Of a stretch of DNA of 64,000 nt, positions 37,501 to 49,300 are shown piece after piece (positions within the stretch are counted from its first letter, which is position 1; every line of letters begins with the position of its first letter). A program made the translations under genes and the position numbers. The stretch lies in the NCBI GenBank assembly GCA_963277665.1, contig OY728159.1:1019049343-1019113342 (forward strand). Direction: 5' to 3'. The DNA comes from Viscum album. Its lineage: Eukaryota; Streptophyta; Magnoliopsida; Santalales; Viscaceae. The notes beneath the pieces are model-generated. The model searched no databases and was not told the DNA's origin. It saw nothing but the letters and a program-made list of their open reading frames with translations.

Positions 37501-38226
37501 TGGACGAATTTCTATACATAACCCAACATGAGGTTTAGAACACATAACATAAAACTCTCACAACTTCATAATGAGAAATAACTTCACCAGCCTCAATGAC
37601 CCTCCATATATGACCCATCCCAAAAAACCATAACATTCTGAAAACATAACCCCAACTATCCCTATCACTTTCCATAGTCTGTAAGGGGTAAACAACCATA
37701 CAGCACCACAAGTCTTAAACAACTTGTTAAAAAAACATTATTCAATTCATTATAGACCATTGATTACACATACCTAATTAATCATCACTTATCATTCTCT
37801 TATCATCACCCCCTTGAATTGTTTTGTTTATGATATTTTACCTTTTCAATTACCAAGATGCAAGGTGCATTCTATCTTTCATGCCACACACACCCAACCC
37901 ATGTGTACCTACCATGATTCATGTCACCTGTCTCTCTAGGTTCCTAAAATGATTCATGAATGCACAAAGTTGTGCCATAGAGGCCATGAGCCAAATATCA
38001 TAAAACCATCACATCACACAAAATGTGCATCACCTAATGGTGAAATACCATCAACTGTAACATCTCAAAATCAAGAACAGCAATTTTCCACCCTGTGTGA
38101 CTTGGGTTTTCCCTTGTACATGGGTTATCTAATCCCAAGTACAAGCTCATTACCAAGGCATGACACATCCTAACTCTTGTCTACCATCCCAAAAAACAAG
38201 ATTCCAGAGAAGGAGAAGAAAAACCT
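37501..38226. other. Element D leader between gag and PBS
   Basis: No recognisable coding sequence. A plus-strand 74-codon ORF at 37949 is on the wrong strand for the element and shows no motif. Confidence 0.5.
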
Positions 38227-38238
38227 CCTATGATACCA
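38227..38238 (-). other. Element D primer-binding site (initiator-Met tRNA)
   Basis: On the minus strand TGGTATCATAGG follows the 5' LTR after a three-base spacer. It matches TGGTATCAGAGC at 10 of 12 positions. Confidence 0.85.
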
Positions 38239-38241
38239 CTT

Positions 38242-40624
38242 TGTAACATCCTCAACCTGGAATCCACTATACTGATGCTCTAAGATGGGTGGTTACATTA
38301 CCTTAAGCATGCCTCCCCATATTCCAAAGGTTTTTGATTAGTAGAAGGGGTCCAAAAGGTCAATTGTGGAGACTATACCTCGCTTTTATCAGAGTAAGCC
38401 ACAACAGAAGACAAAAAAATAGCAGAATAGTAACCAACAATAAAAGAGAATGAATAAACCACCATTTCTCAAAATGGGTACAACCATGTCCAACATTGAG
38501 TATTATATGTCATGATATAAGCTCAAAAGTGAACAAAAACCCCAAAATTAAGACAAAATGAAAAATCCCCAAAATGGTCCTCACACTAAGTCTGGGACCT
38601 CTTCCACTTACACCCATGCCAACCCAACTCCCTAACAAGAGCCTTTTCCATTCCCCTGACCTATAAACATGAATTCTACTCTGTTACCCAATGGCAGCCC
38701 AAGTAGGGTTTGATTACAGATTAGAAGGCCACCGCCAATGGTGTCTACAAAATATCTGGTATAAATAATTTTTCATGCAAAATGGAAATGAATTATAAAT
38801 GACAAAGAAAATATTATGTTCCCTTAACCAGTTTAGATCTATTACCAAAATTTATTACCATTTCCTTATCCTACCTTTTCATCCCATTTCCCATTACTTA
38901 CCATTTCCAATTCATTTATCATGGGTTCATCAAAAACAAAAAGTTACACGGGCTTAAAGTACACAACCACATGCATGAGGGAAAACACCATATTATCCTA
39001 TCTCAATAGGACTAACTTCCTCATGTCAAATATATCCTGACCTCTAAACCTCAATTCGAGTGGATGCAACCATTAGGGGAATATAGTCTCAATCCTCTTC
39101 CCTAACCTATGCATTAGGGGTGGAGTTTAGATCCTCAGTCTAACTCAACCCATGGGCATAGAACCTCAAGTCAATAGCCCACTCTACCAAGCCATGTGAA
39201 CATTCTATACATATATATATATGTATTCATCAACCATTCACACAACATCATAACCATTTCCTAAGGAAAACATAATTATAACAATAACATGAGAGTAAAT
39301 ACCATGCCTTAACCCATTAACACAATTACCACATTTCACATCATTTATCCATTTATCCCAATTCCCTTTTATTGTGCTTATCTCATTAAGAATTCATTCA
39401 TTTTGAATATCTCACTAGGCTTTATTCATTATGAAAAACTCACTAGGATTCATTATTAGGCTCATAATCCATCCCATTATGGTATTTAATTATTTCTAAA
39501 TATTAACCCATTTATTCATTCATCATTCTCATGTGTCAATACATTTTTACATTCAAACACCATTCTCAATTCATCTCACATACCCATGATCAACCCATAT
39601 AAACCACTTCCATGTTAACCCATATCCCTTAGGTTATTATTAGGCCTCGGTGAATCACCTAGCTTTTACCCAACACAATAAATCACATCAACATGTTTAT
39701 CAATGGCTTTACATAAATACACAACAATCTCACTTGTTCTTCACAAATCCAGAGGTCCAGGTAAGTCGGTGCACCCCTTGGGTGGCCCTAGATTAGCCTC
39801 ATCACCCTCGATGCATCCCATTGGGATCGTGAGGGATTCCATTTACCTTATTAAAAACCATTTTACATAAACATTCTAGAGTGATAAAAACATACTAAGA
39901 GGCACCCAAGAACCAAACCACACTTTCCCAAATCCATAAATAAACCATGGGATATAACTTGTAGACCACCTACCGCAATCCCATGGTGAAATCACTCTTA
40001 ATTGTGCCCTTAGATTCTTCTTCAACAAATCCTTGAAGCTTCAACCTAGATATCACCCAAGGAGTATGGTTTTAGAGCTTTATAAAGAGAGGAGAAGAAG
40101 ATAAAAACCCTAAACTCAAAAGAGAATCAAGGATAGGATTTTCCATACCCGGAGCTTTGATCTGTAACCAACAGCACCAAAAACACCTTAAAATGATGGA
40201 TATTGATCTGTTGGAGATCTTAATATATTTGGTTCATTCCTAGTGTGAAGACAGGTGAATGTGGAGTAAATATTGAGTTGGGTATTAAAATCATGGAGGG
40301 GCAATTTTTTAATTTAATTAAAAAGTTTCTGTGCCATACAGTTTACCCGCATAGTTTTCCAAACCATGCACAAACTGTGCAGATGCCAGTCTACAAAATC
40401 CCACCTCCTGCATAGTTTCCATGGGCTATCCACACAGTTAGCACTAATCGTGAGCGGACTGTGTGGCCTACCCATAAAACCCCCTTTTCTTATTTTTCGT
40501 GTCTCGAACCCTCGAAACACCCACAATACTCCACAAGGACATGGGTAAGAACTTGATTAACCAAAAAAAGATTAGACTAAAACGTAAGTAGAACAAACCT
40601 TATGAAGAAATTCGGGATCTTACA
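38242..40624 (-). repeat. Element D 5' LTR
   Basis: In plus orientation it begins TGTAACATCCTCAACCTGGA and ends GGGATCTTACA. Partner of 30471-32865. It has a mutated palindrome CCTATGCATTAG (39116-39127) and a much shorter AT microsatellite than its partner (about 39209-39226). Confidence 0.92.
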
Positions 40625-40829
40625 GCCCAGGTCTGCATTGTTTAGGAAGGGTCCCATGAGGAAATATCCTCTTCATAGAGAGGAGGCTAGGCCATATGGA
40701 ATTGATGATGATGATTTCTGGTGGGGGTTCTTGGGTGAGACCCCTTTTCACTGGGATGAAGTTGTTGGTGACAAATTTATCAGCCTCCCTAAGGTAAGGG
40801 AGGAACTCATTATCACATTCTTGGGATAG
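40602..40829 (+). CDS. Unrecognised ORF overlapping the outer edge of element D
   Basis: 75 residues; the first eight codons lie in the D LTR, so the ATG at 40602 is not original. From about codon 9 the protein is acidic and aromatic: DDDDFWWGFLGETPFHWDEV, then ISLPKVREELI. The same kind of sequence continues after the stop in another frame (LPKWFEVAI near 40834), so a longer decayed gene or ORF remnant may have been cut by the D insertion. I do not recognise the family. It could be part of the extra ORF of a Tat-lineage element or a captured host fragment. Confidence 0.35.
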   Translation: MKKFGILQPRSALFRKGPMRKYPLHREEARPYGIDDDDFWWGFLGETPFHWDEVVGDKFISLPKVREELIITFLG

Positions 40830-42752
40830 GCTCCCAAAATGGTTTGAGGTGGCTATTAGGGTTATCTAGATCATGGTCACTGACCATCCCTAGGCAGACA
40901 TTGGGTCGGGCTTCATAGACTAGAGGGAATTTCGAGCTACCTTTATCATTGTGAGAGTACCATTCAAGTGTTACTCGTATACCAATGCATTTGGAACCCG
41001 ATGTTGAATACCATGGGTGAGAAATGGAATCCTCTATTTGGTCAAGGACCCAACCTATTAAGTGGATGATTCATGTGTTTTTGAGAATAGATGAGATTTC
41101 ATTGGATTGAAGAGAGTTCTGTTAAAGAGTTCATACAATATATGTAAAAAAGAATAAAAACTCATCCAAGTATCATCACATGACCAAATGCATAATTGAT
41201 AATTACATTTGTCCCTCTTTAATTTTAGAAGTATAAGGGTCCTGATGAAGGGTAACACCGCCACCTTCATTAATGATTCATGTTGGTTCACCATTTTGTT
41301 GTCGATTAAAGATAGATTGTGGACCAAATGATTTATTTCAGGGATTTTAGTTGTGTGCCATCACTAACATCGAGTACAAAATCTCCAAATAGTCTCCAAA
41401 ATTATTTTTTTGTGGAGCCGGAAATTCCCAACAACTTTAATATTTGTGATGACTCATGGACCTACTTTCCAAAGGTAGGTGTTCACTAGGTAACTTGTCC
41501 AATGAAACTTCAAAACTCACATTGTTTGAGTTTATAGGAATTCGGTCTCATCACAACCTTTTAGGGTAACTATTGACTATTTTAGGACTCTATTCATGAT
41601 TTGAGATATGTTTGTGAATCCTTTGTTCATTCCCATGTATGCATACACATATTCCAACTAGGTGAAAATCAATCATGAACATACATGGGTTCAGAATCAT
41701 ATGTACTTATTTGAGGTTATCCATTGATAGGATATTTGTATGTATCCACAGTTCTCCATCAATGGTTCCCTTTTATGGATGGATTATAGATTATTTGGTC
41801 GTTTATTAGGATGATAATAGTTTTAAGACACATAGTGAGGCACTCTGGATTTTTCTATAATCCAAGGATATGGAGGTTATATTGATGTCAGAATCAAACT
41901 CATAGAATGGGATTACTATTTATATTCATGATAGGATTAGAACCCATGTAGTTTGGTGAGATAGGGGAATACACCTTATAAGATTCACATATAGATAGGG
42001 GATGGGACTTAAATATATAGATAAGGTACATTTTAGTGGATATTATTGGAGATTATACCATATAGAAGGTCCATATGGATTTAATAATACATGGATGTCA
42101 TGATCGTTTGTCACCTCTAATCCCACATGAGTAATTCTCAGTGTGAGAAATAAGAGGAAGTAGTGGATCTGAATATCGCATGATCCACTCTATCCACTGA
42201 TAGATGAGAAGATGAAGCCTAAAGAAAGAGATTGAGAGATAGGGATTTGATTTTTCTCATATAATCTTCTATTTCTGTAATCCTGATAGTCACATATGGT
42301 AAACTATCCAGCTACCACCCAAGTTGCGGTGAAGAGGAGAAACTATGAACCCTCCCACAAGAACTAGGGGGTTACTCCCTGAGGGATGACCTCAAATATT
42401 TTTCCATGGGTGGATATCATTCCCTATCAAAGTTAAAGGAAAGCATGATCATTACCCTTCCTTCTTGGAATGGGGAGGCTCACATAAGTTGTCCCTGGTC
42501 AAAAACTTCATTACCATGGGAATTTAGACCTAACAACATTATGAGGGTATAACTTATTGAGGAGGATACGCATGTTACTCTACTTAACATGGGTTTCTAG
42601 ACCCTATAGGACATTCTAGTGTTCCAGAAAATCTGATCAGAGGTGTCTTAAGGCTTTGAAAGAGGCCTTGTCTGGGTGCTATGGGACTGGTTTGCAGTGT
42701 GGAGAATTTTTTCCATGATGATATAACAGAAGAGATTAATAGGTGGTGGATA

Positions 42753-43020
42753 TTAGAACACCCCAGGAGGACCCATCCTTTGTAGAAGGTTCTTAGGTGG
42801 TATGGGGTTTCCTTCTAAAATAATATTTTTATTCAAGTGAGGGTACCATCTACATAGTGTTGTGTTATGGAGAACTGGGTTCTTCCTATGTATCATGTTA
42901 CTATGTGGGGCCAAATTTTGTCTATGGATTATTTTGTTATGCGGGACTAAGTTCCTCCTGAGTATCACTTTTCAACACCAGGTAGGGTTTCACATATATA
43001 GTGTTTTACTGTGTGGGGTT
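42753..43020. repeat. Degenerate tandem repeats, step near 36 bp
   Basis: Units of the form TATGTGGGGCCAAATTTTGT followed by a TATGGATTATTTTGT-type tail, about five readable. The minus-strand ORF here (42753-42968) shows the periodicity as repeated NLxPHNxxIHR segments, which is a by-product of the repeat, not a gene. Confidence 0.6.
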
Positions 43021-43809
43021 CTTATATGAAAAGGGCATATCTATTTATCACCCGTGGAATGGTGTCCCCAAAGGGGTTTTGAATTCACGGATGGCATGTT
43101 GATTTATTTTTTCCTCCTTGCTGTTATATGGTGGATTTTTACCTACTAGGAATCAATGGATTGCTCTCAATTCATATTATAGAATTTACATTTTTGAATA
43201 TCCACATCGTTAATCTTCTTCATATATCTTAGGTTATTTTTCAATCCCCATATAGATCTTTTTATATAAGAGCAGGGAGACTAGATAGAAACATGTTTGA
43301 TTATCCGTGGTGGGTCATAAGTATTCCTTTGCAGGTGCTCAGGGAGGATGCCATGGCCCATGAATGACTTTGTCTTTAGAGAAAATTAATTCATGGGGGT
43401 ATAAATCAGTATCTATATGCCAAAATTACGTTGTTTTAATTTTTTGGAACCAATAGACCATCTCATCCCATGAACTATTTCATTTGTGGGGATGGTCATT
43501 CATGGGGATTGTAATTCGTGGGGATGGTCGATTGCGGGGGAATAAATTAGTGCCTTGCCCCTTAAATGACTTAATTTTATTTTACGGAACAGGAGGTATC
43601 ATCCCATTATAAAAACTATTTCATTCTTGGGTGCTTCCCAAAGTGGTGGAACACCATGCCAAGGGGCAGTCCATGAAATGATTTTTAATTCGTTGGATCA
43701 ATGTTTCTTTCATGATTTTATCCCCTTTGACCTTTTTCTTCAATCTTCTTCTTCATATTGTTTCTACTAATTTTCTAAATTAAGGTAATTTTCTTCTTAT
43801 TGTGTGTTT

Positions 43810-43814
43810 AATTT
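43810..43814. other. Element E target-site duplication, left copy
   Basis: AATTT directly before the LTR start TGTTGACTCTCC. The same five bases follow the other LTR at 63899-63903. Confidence 0.85.
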
Positions 43815-44699
43815 TGTTGACTCTCCTTTTCTTTAGAGATTCTAATGAATGAAAAAGGGGAATACCTTAGCACAAAGAGATTCATCCTTTGAAGAAACAT
43901 CAAAAATTTACAAAGGCATGAACAAGGATCTGTTTAAGCATGGTTCGCGCAAGTTCCAAGCTGGTCACGCAAGTATACTTTCATGCCACTTATTGGTCAT
44001 GTAGGTGACTTGTGTGCCCTACCTTATTTTTTCCCAAGGTATTCAATGGATTATAAATACCCCTTATGGGTCCCCCATTTCGGGGATGAAAAATTCCAAA
44101 ATTTAGATTTAATCTCTCAGTGCCCTAGTCTTTTCTTGAAGTCTTCTGATCACCTCTAAGGTAATTTTTTACCTAGAATGAAAGATATAAAGAGGGGGAA
44201 AGGCCTTAGTGTTGGAATTCATCAACACTTACACACCTAAAGGTACAACCCTTAAGGGAAATGGCCACACTTGTGCGCTGACTTATCCCTTCAACAGAAC
44301 TTACATGCCACCCTTTTGGAAGACTTTAGGGATAATACTAAGGGATTGAGCCAAGTCTCACCCATGTATTACCCTAGTGGTTAATTGTCTCCCAAGTATA
44401 CCCATGTCATGCAAGTATACTTTCACGACTAGGACTTGCGTGCCCAAACAAGACTTGTGCGCCTGCCTCTTTTTGGGTGCCCCTCCTATCTATTATACTC
44501 TTTCCTTCAAATCCACCTCTACTCTTCAAGATTTATCCTTAAAAACCTTCTTCAAAGACACTTTTTTATTGGTTATTTTGTTGGATTCCTTATCTGAAAG
44601 GAATTTTGTGGATCATCTCTCAAAACCTAGTTATTTACATATCACTATATCACTACGGTTAGAGGTTCCCTTCATCCAACCTCATCCCTTAAGATGACA

Positions 44700-45260
44700 G
44701 AATCTCTAATCTGGGCATCCTCCTTAGGAGTAAGCCCCAAGTTAAGAATCTAAATCTCTTTAAAGCACAACTACCTTTGTGGACCCTATTAATGGGCATC
44801 CTCCTTAGGAGTAAGCTCCAATTTCTCTAATCTAGGCATCCTCCTTAGGAGTAAGCCCCAATCATAATTTATCTTAACTTGGACCTCATTTTCTAGAGTA
44901 ATCCCCAAATCACAAGTCCCCTAACCTGGGACTCCTTCTCAGGAGTAAGCCCCAATCATAATTCCCTAACTTGAGCCTCCTTTTCAGGAGTAATCCCCAG
45001 TTCTCAAATTCTATAACCTGGGCCTCCTTTTCAGGAGTAAGCCCCAATAATAATTCCTCTTAACATGGGTCTCCTTCTTTGGAGTAAGCCATAGTTCTCA
45101 AGTCCCTTTAACCTGGGCCTCCTACTCAAGAATAATCCCCAGTCATAATTTCTCTTAACCAGTCTTAGTTTTTTTTAACTTGAAAATCCTTCTTAGTAAT
45201 AAAACCCAATAATAAGTCCCCTCTAATTTGGGAATCCTTCTCAGGGTTAAGTCCTAATTT
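44700..45260. repeat. Minisatellite in element E 5' LTR
   Basis: About eleven degenerate units of roughly 45-57 bp with the core CCTGGGCCTCCTTTTCAGGA followed by GTAAGCCCCAATCATAA. The same array lies in the 3' LTR at about 62325-62880. Confidence 0.88.
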
Positions 45261-45540
45261 AAGTAACCAAATCTTTATAAATCACATATACCTTAATGGA
45301 CCATGTTCTCAGACTTCTCCCATGAAGTAAGTCTTGATATTCATCTATATGGGCAGTCATACATACGTAAGCCCCACATCATTTCCTGTGACTACATCTT
45401 CCGTGGAACAAATCATTAGTTTTAATGATACCTCTTGTTTCTCAAACCGAGCATGACTCACGTGAGCTTAGATTTTAAAAGTAACCATGACACATCTCTT
45501 TGGTCTGTTAATCATATGTAATCCCCGCAATTCTTAACCT

Positions 45541-45712
45541 AACTACATGGACTTTGATCTCTACCTTAAAAGTAGAGTACGTAGGAATCCAGTCTAAGGT
45601 TCAAGCCTATCATCCATTAATTCTCATCTGTCCCATATGACGTTAAACTATATATTAATTCCCAAACTATGTGGGTTCTGATTCCTTTTTTAAACAAGGA
45701 TACGTAGGTAGC
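45541..45712 (+). other. Two hairpin modules in element E 5' LTR
   Basis: Module 1: outer CTACAT (45543-45548) with ACGTAG (45579-45584), one mismatch; inner CTCTAC (45559-45564) with GTAGAG (45572-45577), perfect. Module 2: outer CTATGT (45667-45672) with ACGTAG (45702-45707), one wobble; inner TCCTT (45683-45687) with AAGGA (45696-45700), perfect. The 3' LTR has both at 63158-63199 and 63281-63322. Confidence 0.65.
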
Positions 45713-46287
45713 CCATCTGTGGATACGATCCCAATTCTAAAATAATCCATTTCATTCTGAATGAAAATAAACTTCAAGTGCCTCACTGAGTGGCTTTAAA
45801 ACCAGTATGGTCTTCGTAATGACCAAGATATTTCTATATAATGTGTTGAAGGATACCATTTTCTAATAATATCTAATAAATATGGTTGATTCTCTATCGA
45901 TGAAGAACCTCAAATACATATAAAAGATTCTCTAAATCTCATAGATATCAATCATTGATTTTCAGATCTAAAGGAAGACTCATTTTCATTCTTGGTAAAT
46001 TAATATGGATTCACGAACATTACATAAATCTATAAAGAGAGTCCCGTATTAGACAATAATTCCCCCAAAAAGTTCTGATGAGTCTGACCTCCCATCCTAT
46101 TGACCAATGTAAATTCCTAAGCCTCATCGGTCCACAACTAATGAGAACCTACCTTTAAAAAGTAGGTCCAAATGGATATAGAATCATTGCATGTTTTCGG
46201 TTCTACGAATATACCCGTTAGAAACCGATTGGAATGTTTGAACCTTAAACCAACAAGGTCATCCCCATTTCCAGAAGAAACAAAAAA

Positions 46288-46305
46288 TGGTGAACCCGAC
46301 GTGAA
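46288..46305 (+). other. Element E putative primer-binding site
   Basis: TGGTGAACCCGACGTGAA begins five bases after the LTR end, with the TGG expected opposite a tRNA CCA end. It is not the initiator-Met type seen in elements B, C and D. I could not assign the tRNA without a search. Confidence 0.7.
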
Positions 46306-46363
46306 TCCTTAACCAAGTAAAAATGATGTTTTACTTATTTTTCAGGACCCTATTTAACTTAAT

Positions 46364-49300
46364 GTGAGGTCAAACAAAGAAATAAATAACATATGTGCTC
46401 ATCCAAAAGATTTAGTGGCCGAAATTATCCTGATTATGTCTGTTATATCAAACAGGCACTCGTTTCCAAGATCGCTTTGCGTTACAGATTTGGCTTCTCT
46501 AAAGTTTACACCTATGAATGCATCTGCTTCTACTCCTACTGTATCCTTTTCCACTCTGAGGAAGACATCACCTACTCAATGTTTTCAACACTGTTTCTCA
46601 AATGCACTGGTTAAGGAATATCGTCGACATGGTACTATTCTGACTCTGGAGGCTTCTTGACAAGCCCTCTAAGTCAATAATTCACCCTGGTTGTTCGGAC
46701 AACGACTACCAGGGATCAATAAACAGGTGGTGCCAACCACCGTCTCCAACTATTTCGAGTCGTTATCCCTGGAATGCAATCACTAGTCTCTCCCATATTA
46801 TGAGGAGGTAAATGAGAAGGTCTTTCAAGGCCTTAATTCAAGGAGACGAGAGTCCTTCCTGAGGGCTCCCATCAAAAATCCCTGCCAGACTTTTCCGGCA
46901 GTGCGCCGTCAATATAATAAGGGTATCGCCTTTAGGGGTTTGGCTCAGGTTCCTCAGGCCCGAACATGCAAGATGAACCTCCAAAGGTGAAATCTGGTCA
47001 ACAGGGAGCAGGTTCTTATTTCTGCCCCCTCTAGAGAAGTCCATCAAGCCAACTTGATGGAAAATAACAAGAAAGCATATACACCCATCCGTCCTGATGT
47101 TACTGCCCAGCAGACTCGTATGGCAGTAACACGCAAATCACACTAGGTAATTATGAAGGAGTATTATAGGTAGGCATATACACCTATTTATATCTCATCA
47201 ACCAGTCAGCAGGCTCTTCTGATTTCACCCAAAGAATCTCACCAATCTAATATGGTGGCAACTGATAAGCAGGGACATACACCTATTTACAATCAACAAT
47301 TCTGTCAGCAGTCTCGTCTGCCAGTACTGAAAGAAATTCGTCAACCATACTTTGTGAAGGATACACAGCAGGCACATACACCTACCAATGTTAATCAATC
47401 CTTCTAATAGTCCCGTTTGGTAGCACTCAGAGAAGTCTGTCAGAAAGCTCCGATGAAAAATTTGGAGGAGACTCAACTCTCTTCCCCCACACATGAGTAC
47501 TGTCAGAATTAACTGACAGGAAAAGGAGGACATGAGCATGAATAAACACCTACCCCAAGCACAGAATGGACGTATATTCCCATTCTGGCAGCTGAATTCA
47601 CCAAGCACATTTTGATGATGGTGATAGAGCAAAAGCAAATCCCTGCTAATATTCTAGATGCCTGTCAGAATATTATAACAGCTTCAGAATCATCACAGGG
47701 AAAGAAATGAAAATATATCCCTTCCAATGGAGTGAAAAATCAACATATCACTCCATAAAAGACATATACCTCTGTTCCAGTCCAAGAGATTTGGGGGGAA
47801 TACTCCCCCAAGTCATGTGTACAATCAAGTCAGGCACATACACCTGATTTGAATGGAGATAATCAGCCTAACCTGACTATTTCTCCTAATCAGGCACATA
47901 AACCTATCCATAATAACCACTTTCATCAACAAGTGGTTCCCAAAGTGAGTAAGAAGGCGTCTAATAAAAAGACTCATTCAGCACAGTCAAGAAATCAAGA
48001 GCCAATCTGTAATAAGGCCTTGCTCGATGTTGGAGTTCTTGAATCCCTTAGATAATTATCTATTGGAACTCAAGATTATACTCTCTCATTTCCCAATAAT
48101 GGGAACATTAATTCTGAAGGTCTGCATCAGACACTTTCTCATGAAGGCTTGCTTCATGATAGTTCAGTCGATCTCAAAGTATCATCTTCAGATGAGAGTC
48201 ACGATAACCCTCTGCATGGCCAGAAGATCAAGGAGCAAAATGTTTCATCTTTTGTTGTAACCCACCATGGTGGTACTCCCCATGATGATGAATTTAGCTA
48301 CAAAAGTCCTCTCTATATTAGTAATTCACATTTCTTTTAAAATTCTTCAAAGGACAATACAGTAATCAGAAATCCCTCTTATCTTGAGGCACTTGAAAAT
48401 GTTAATCTAGTCATGTCTGATGCTTTACCACTAGCAGGAGAAATACTTTCTCAATCAGAAGATAGCCTGGGGTGTAGGTCATTCTCCGAACCACCCCTGG
48501 GTCATTCATCTTCTAGTTTGATAGATGAATTCTCTACCAATCCTGCTGAATCTGATAAAGCAACAAGGAAGCGCCAACTCTGGTCTAATCAAGTAGAAGA
48601 ATCTTCATCGAATGATAAAGAGGAAATGTTGAATATAAGGAAACAACGGACGAAAGGTGAAGTACCAGTCATATTTTGGCCTTTGGCTGACTCTTAGTAT
48701 GACATTCCAAAAATGTTGACGGAAGACTGTCTTCACGATATTAGTCTCAACAAGAGGAAAACTCTTTGTAAATTGAAAAATAAAATATTATCTTATGGTG
48801 AATATGAAAATCATGTCAAGATAATAGAAGGGTTACAAAGCCAAAATGATTTGGATTCTCTCTCAGTTTCTCAATATCCGAAGGCTGAAAAGTAGCAGAG
48901 ATCCCTTCAGCGTTCATGCCTTGTCACACTAAAAAGATTGCGCCAATTAATTTCCAATGCCCTATATATTATTCATATCAGGGGATGGGGTGTTATTGGA
49001 GAACTGAATTTCAATGTACTCTCCAGTCAACAAAGCCCACCAAAGGTGGTCTCATGTAATGTTATTTCCCATAATTGGCCACATCTAGATGATTTTATGC
49101 ATAATCAAAAGCTTGCTCTAGAACAGGCCTCAAATAGTTCTTCTCAAAGTCTGGTACAGAGAGATAAAGTTGCCGAATTACTATTGCATTAGGAAAATGA
49201 GAATATCGAACAAGCTTCTCGTTTAGAGAGTACACATCATCAAGTGACAGAAGTGTTAGAAATCATCCAACGGTCTTTTGATCCAGGTGAGTCGAGTGGA

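Larger units (their letters stand above)
30471..40624 (-). mobile_element. Element D: chromovirus, full length but decayed
   Basis: A 10.2 kb Ty3/gypsy element on the minus strand. The LTRs are 2395 and 2383 bp, with polypurine tract, initiator-Met PBS, gag, protease, RT, RNase H, integrase and chromodomain in chromovirus order. No target duplication is visible: ACCTG on the left (30466-30470) and GCCCA on the right (40625-40629). Coding parts are broken by stops but are better preserved than in element C, with one uninterrupted RT frame of 140 codons. Confidence 0.9.
40625..43814. other. Unassigned region between elements D and E
   Basis: No LTR, PBS or enzyme motif could be identified. The start contains a plus-strand reading of 76 codons (described separately). 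Repeats with a step near 36 bp lie at 42830-43020. Near 43420-43560 a GGGGATGGTC/TTCATGGGG motif recurs four or more times. It may be a continuation of element A, a separate decayed element, or both. Confidence 0.4.
43815..46282 (+). repeat. Element E 5' LTR
   Basis: Starts TGTTGACTCTCC and ends CCAGAAGAAACA, five bases before the PBS. It contains CGCAAGT-rich motifs (43950-44470), a minisatellite (44700-45260), a site with ATGACGTTAAACT (about 45636) and two hairpin modules (45541-45590 and 45665-45712). Confidence 0.93.

Noticed and set aside
42753..42968. Minus-strand ORF with repeated NLxPHN segments
   Set aside because: By-product of the 36-bp degenerate repeat; no independent support for coding.
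47225..47638. 137-codon minus-strand ORF
   Set aside because: Antisense of the repeated part of element E ORF1. Its internal repetition follows from the sense repeats.
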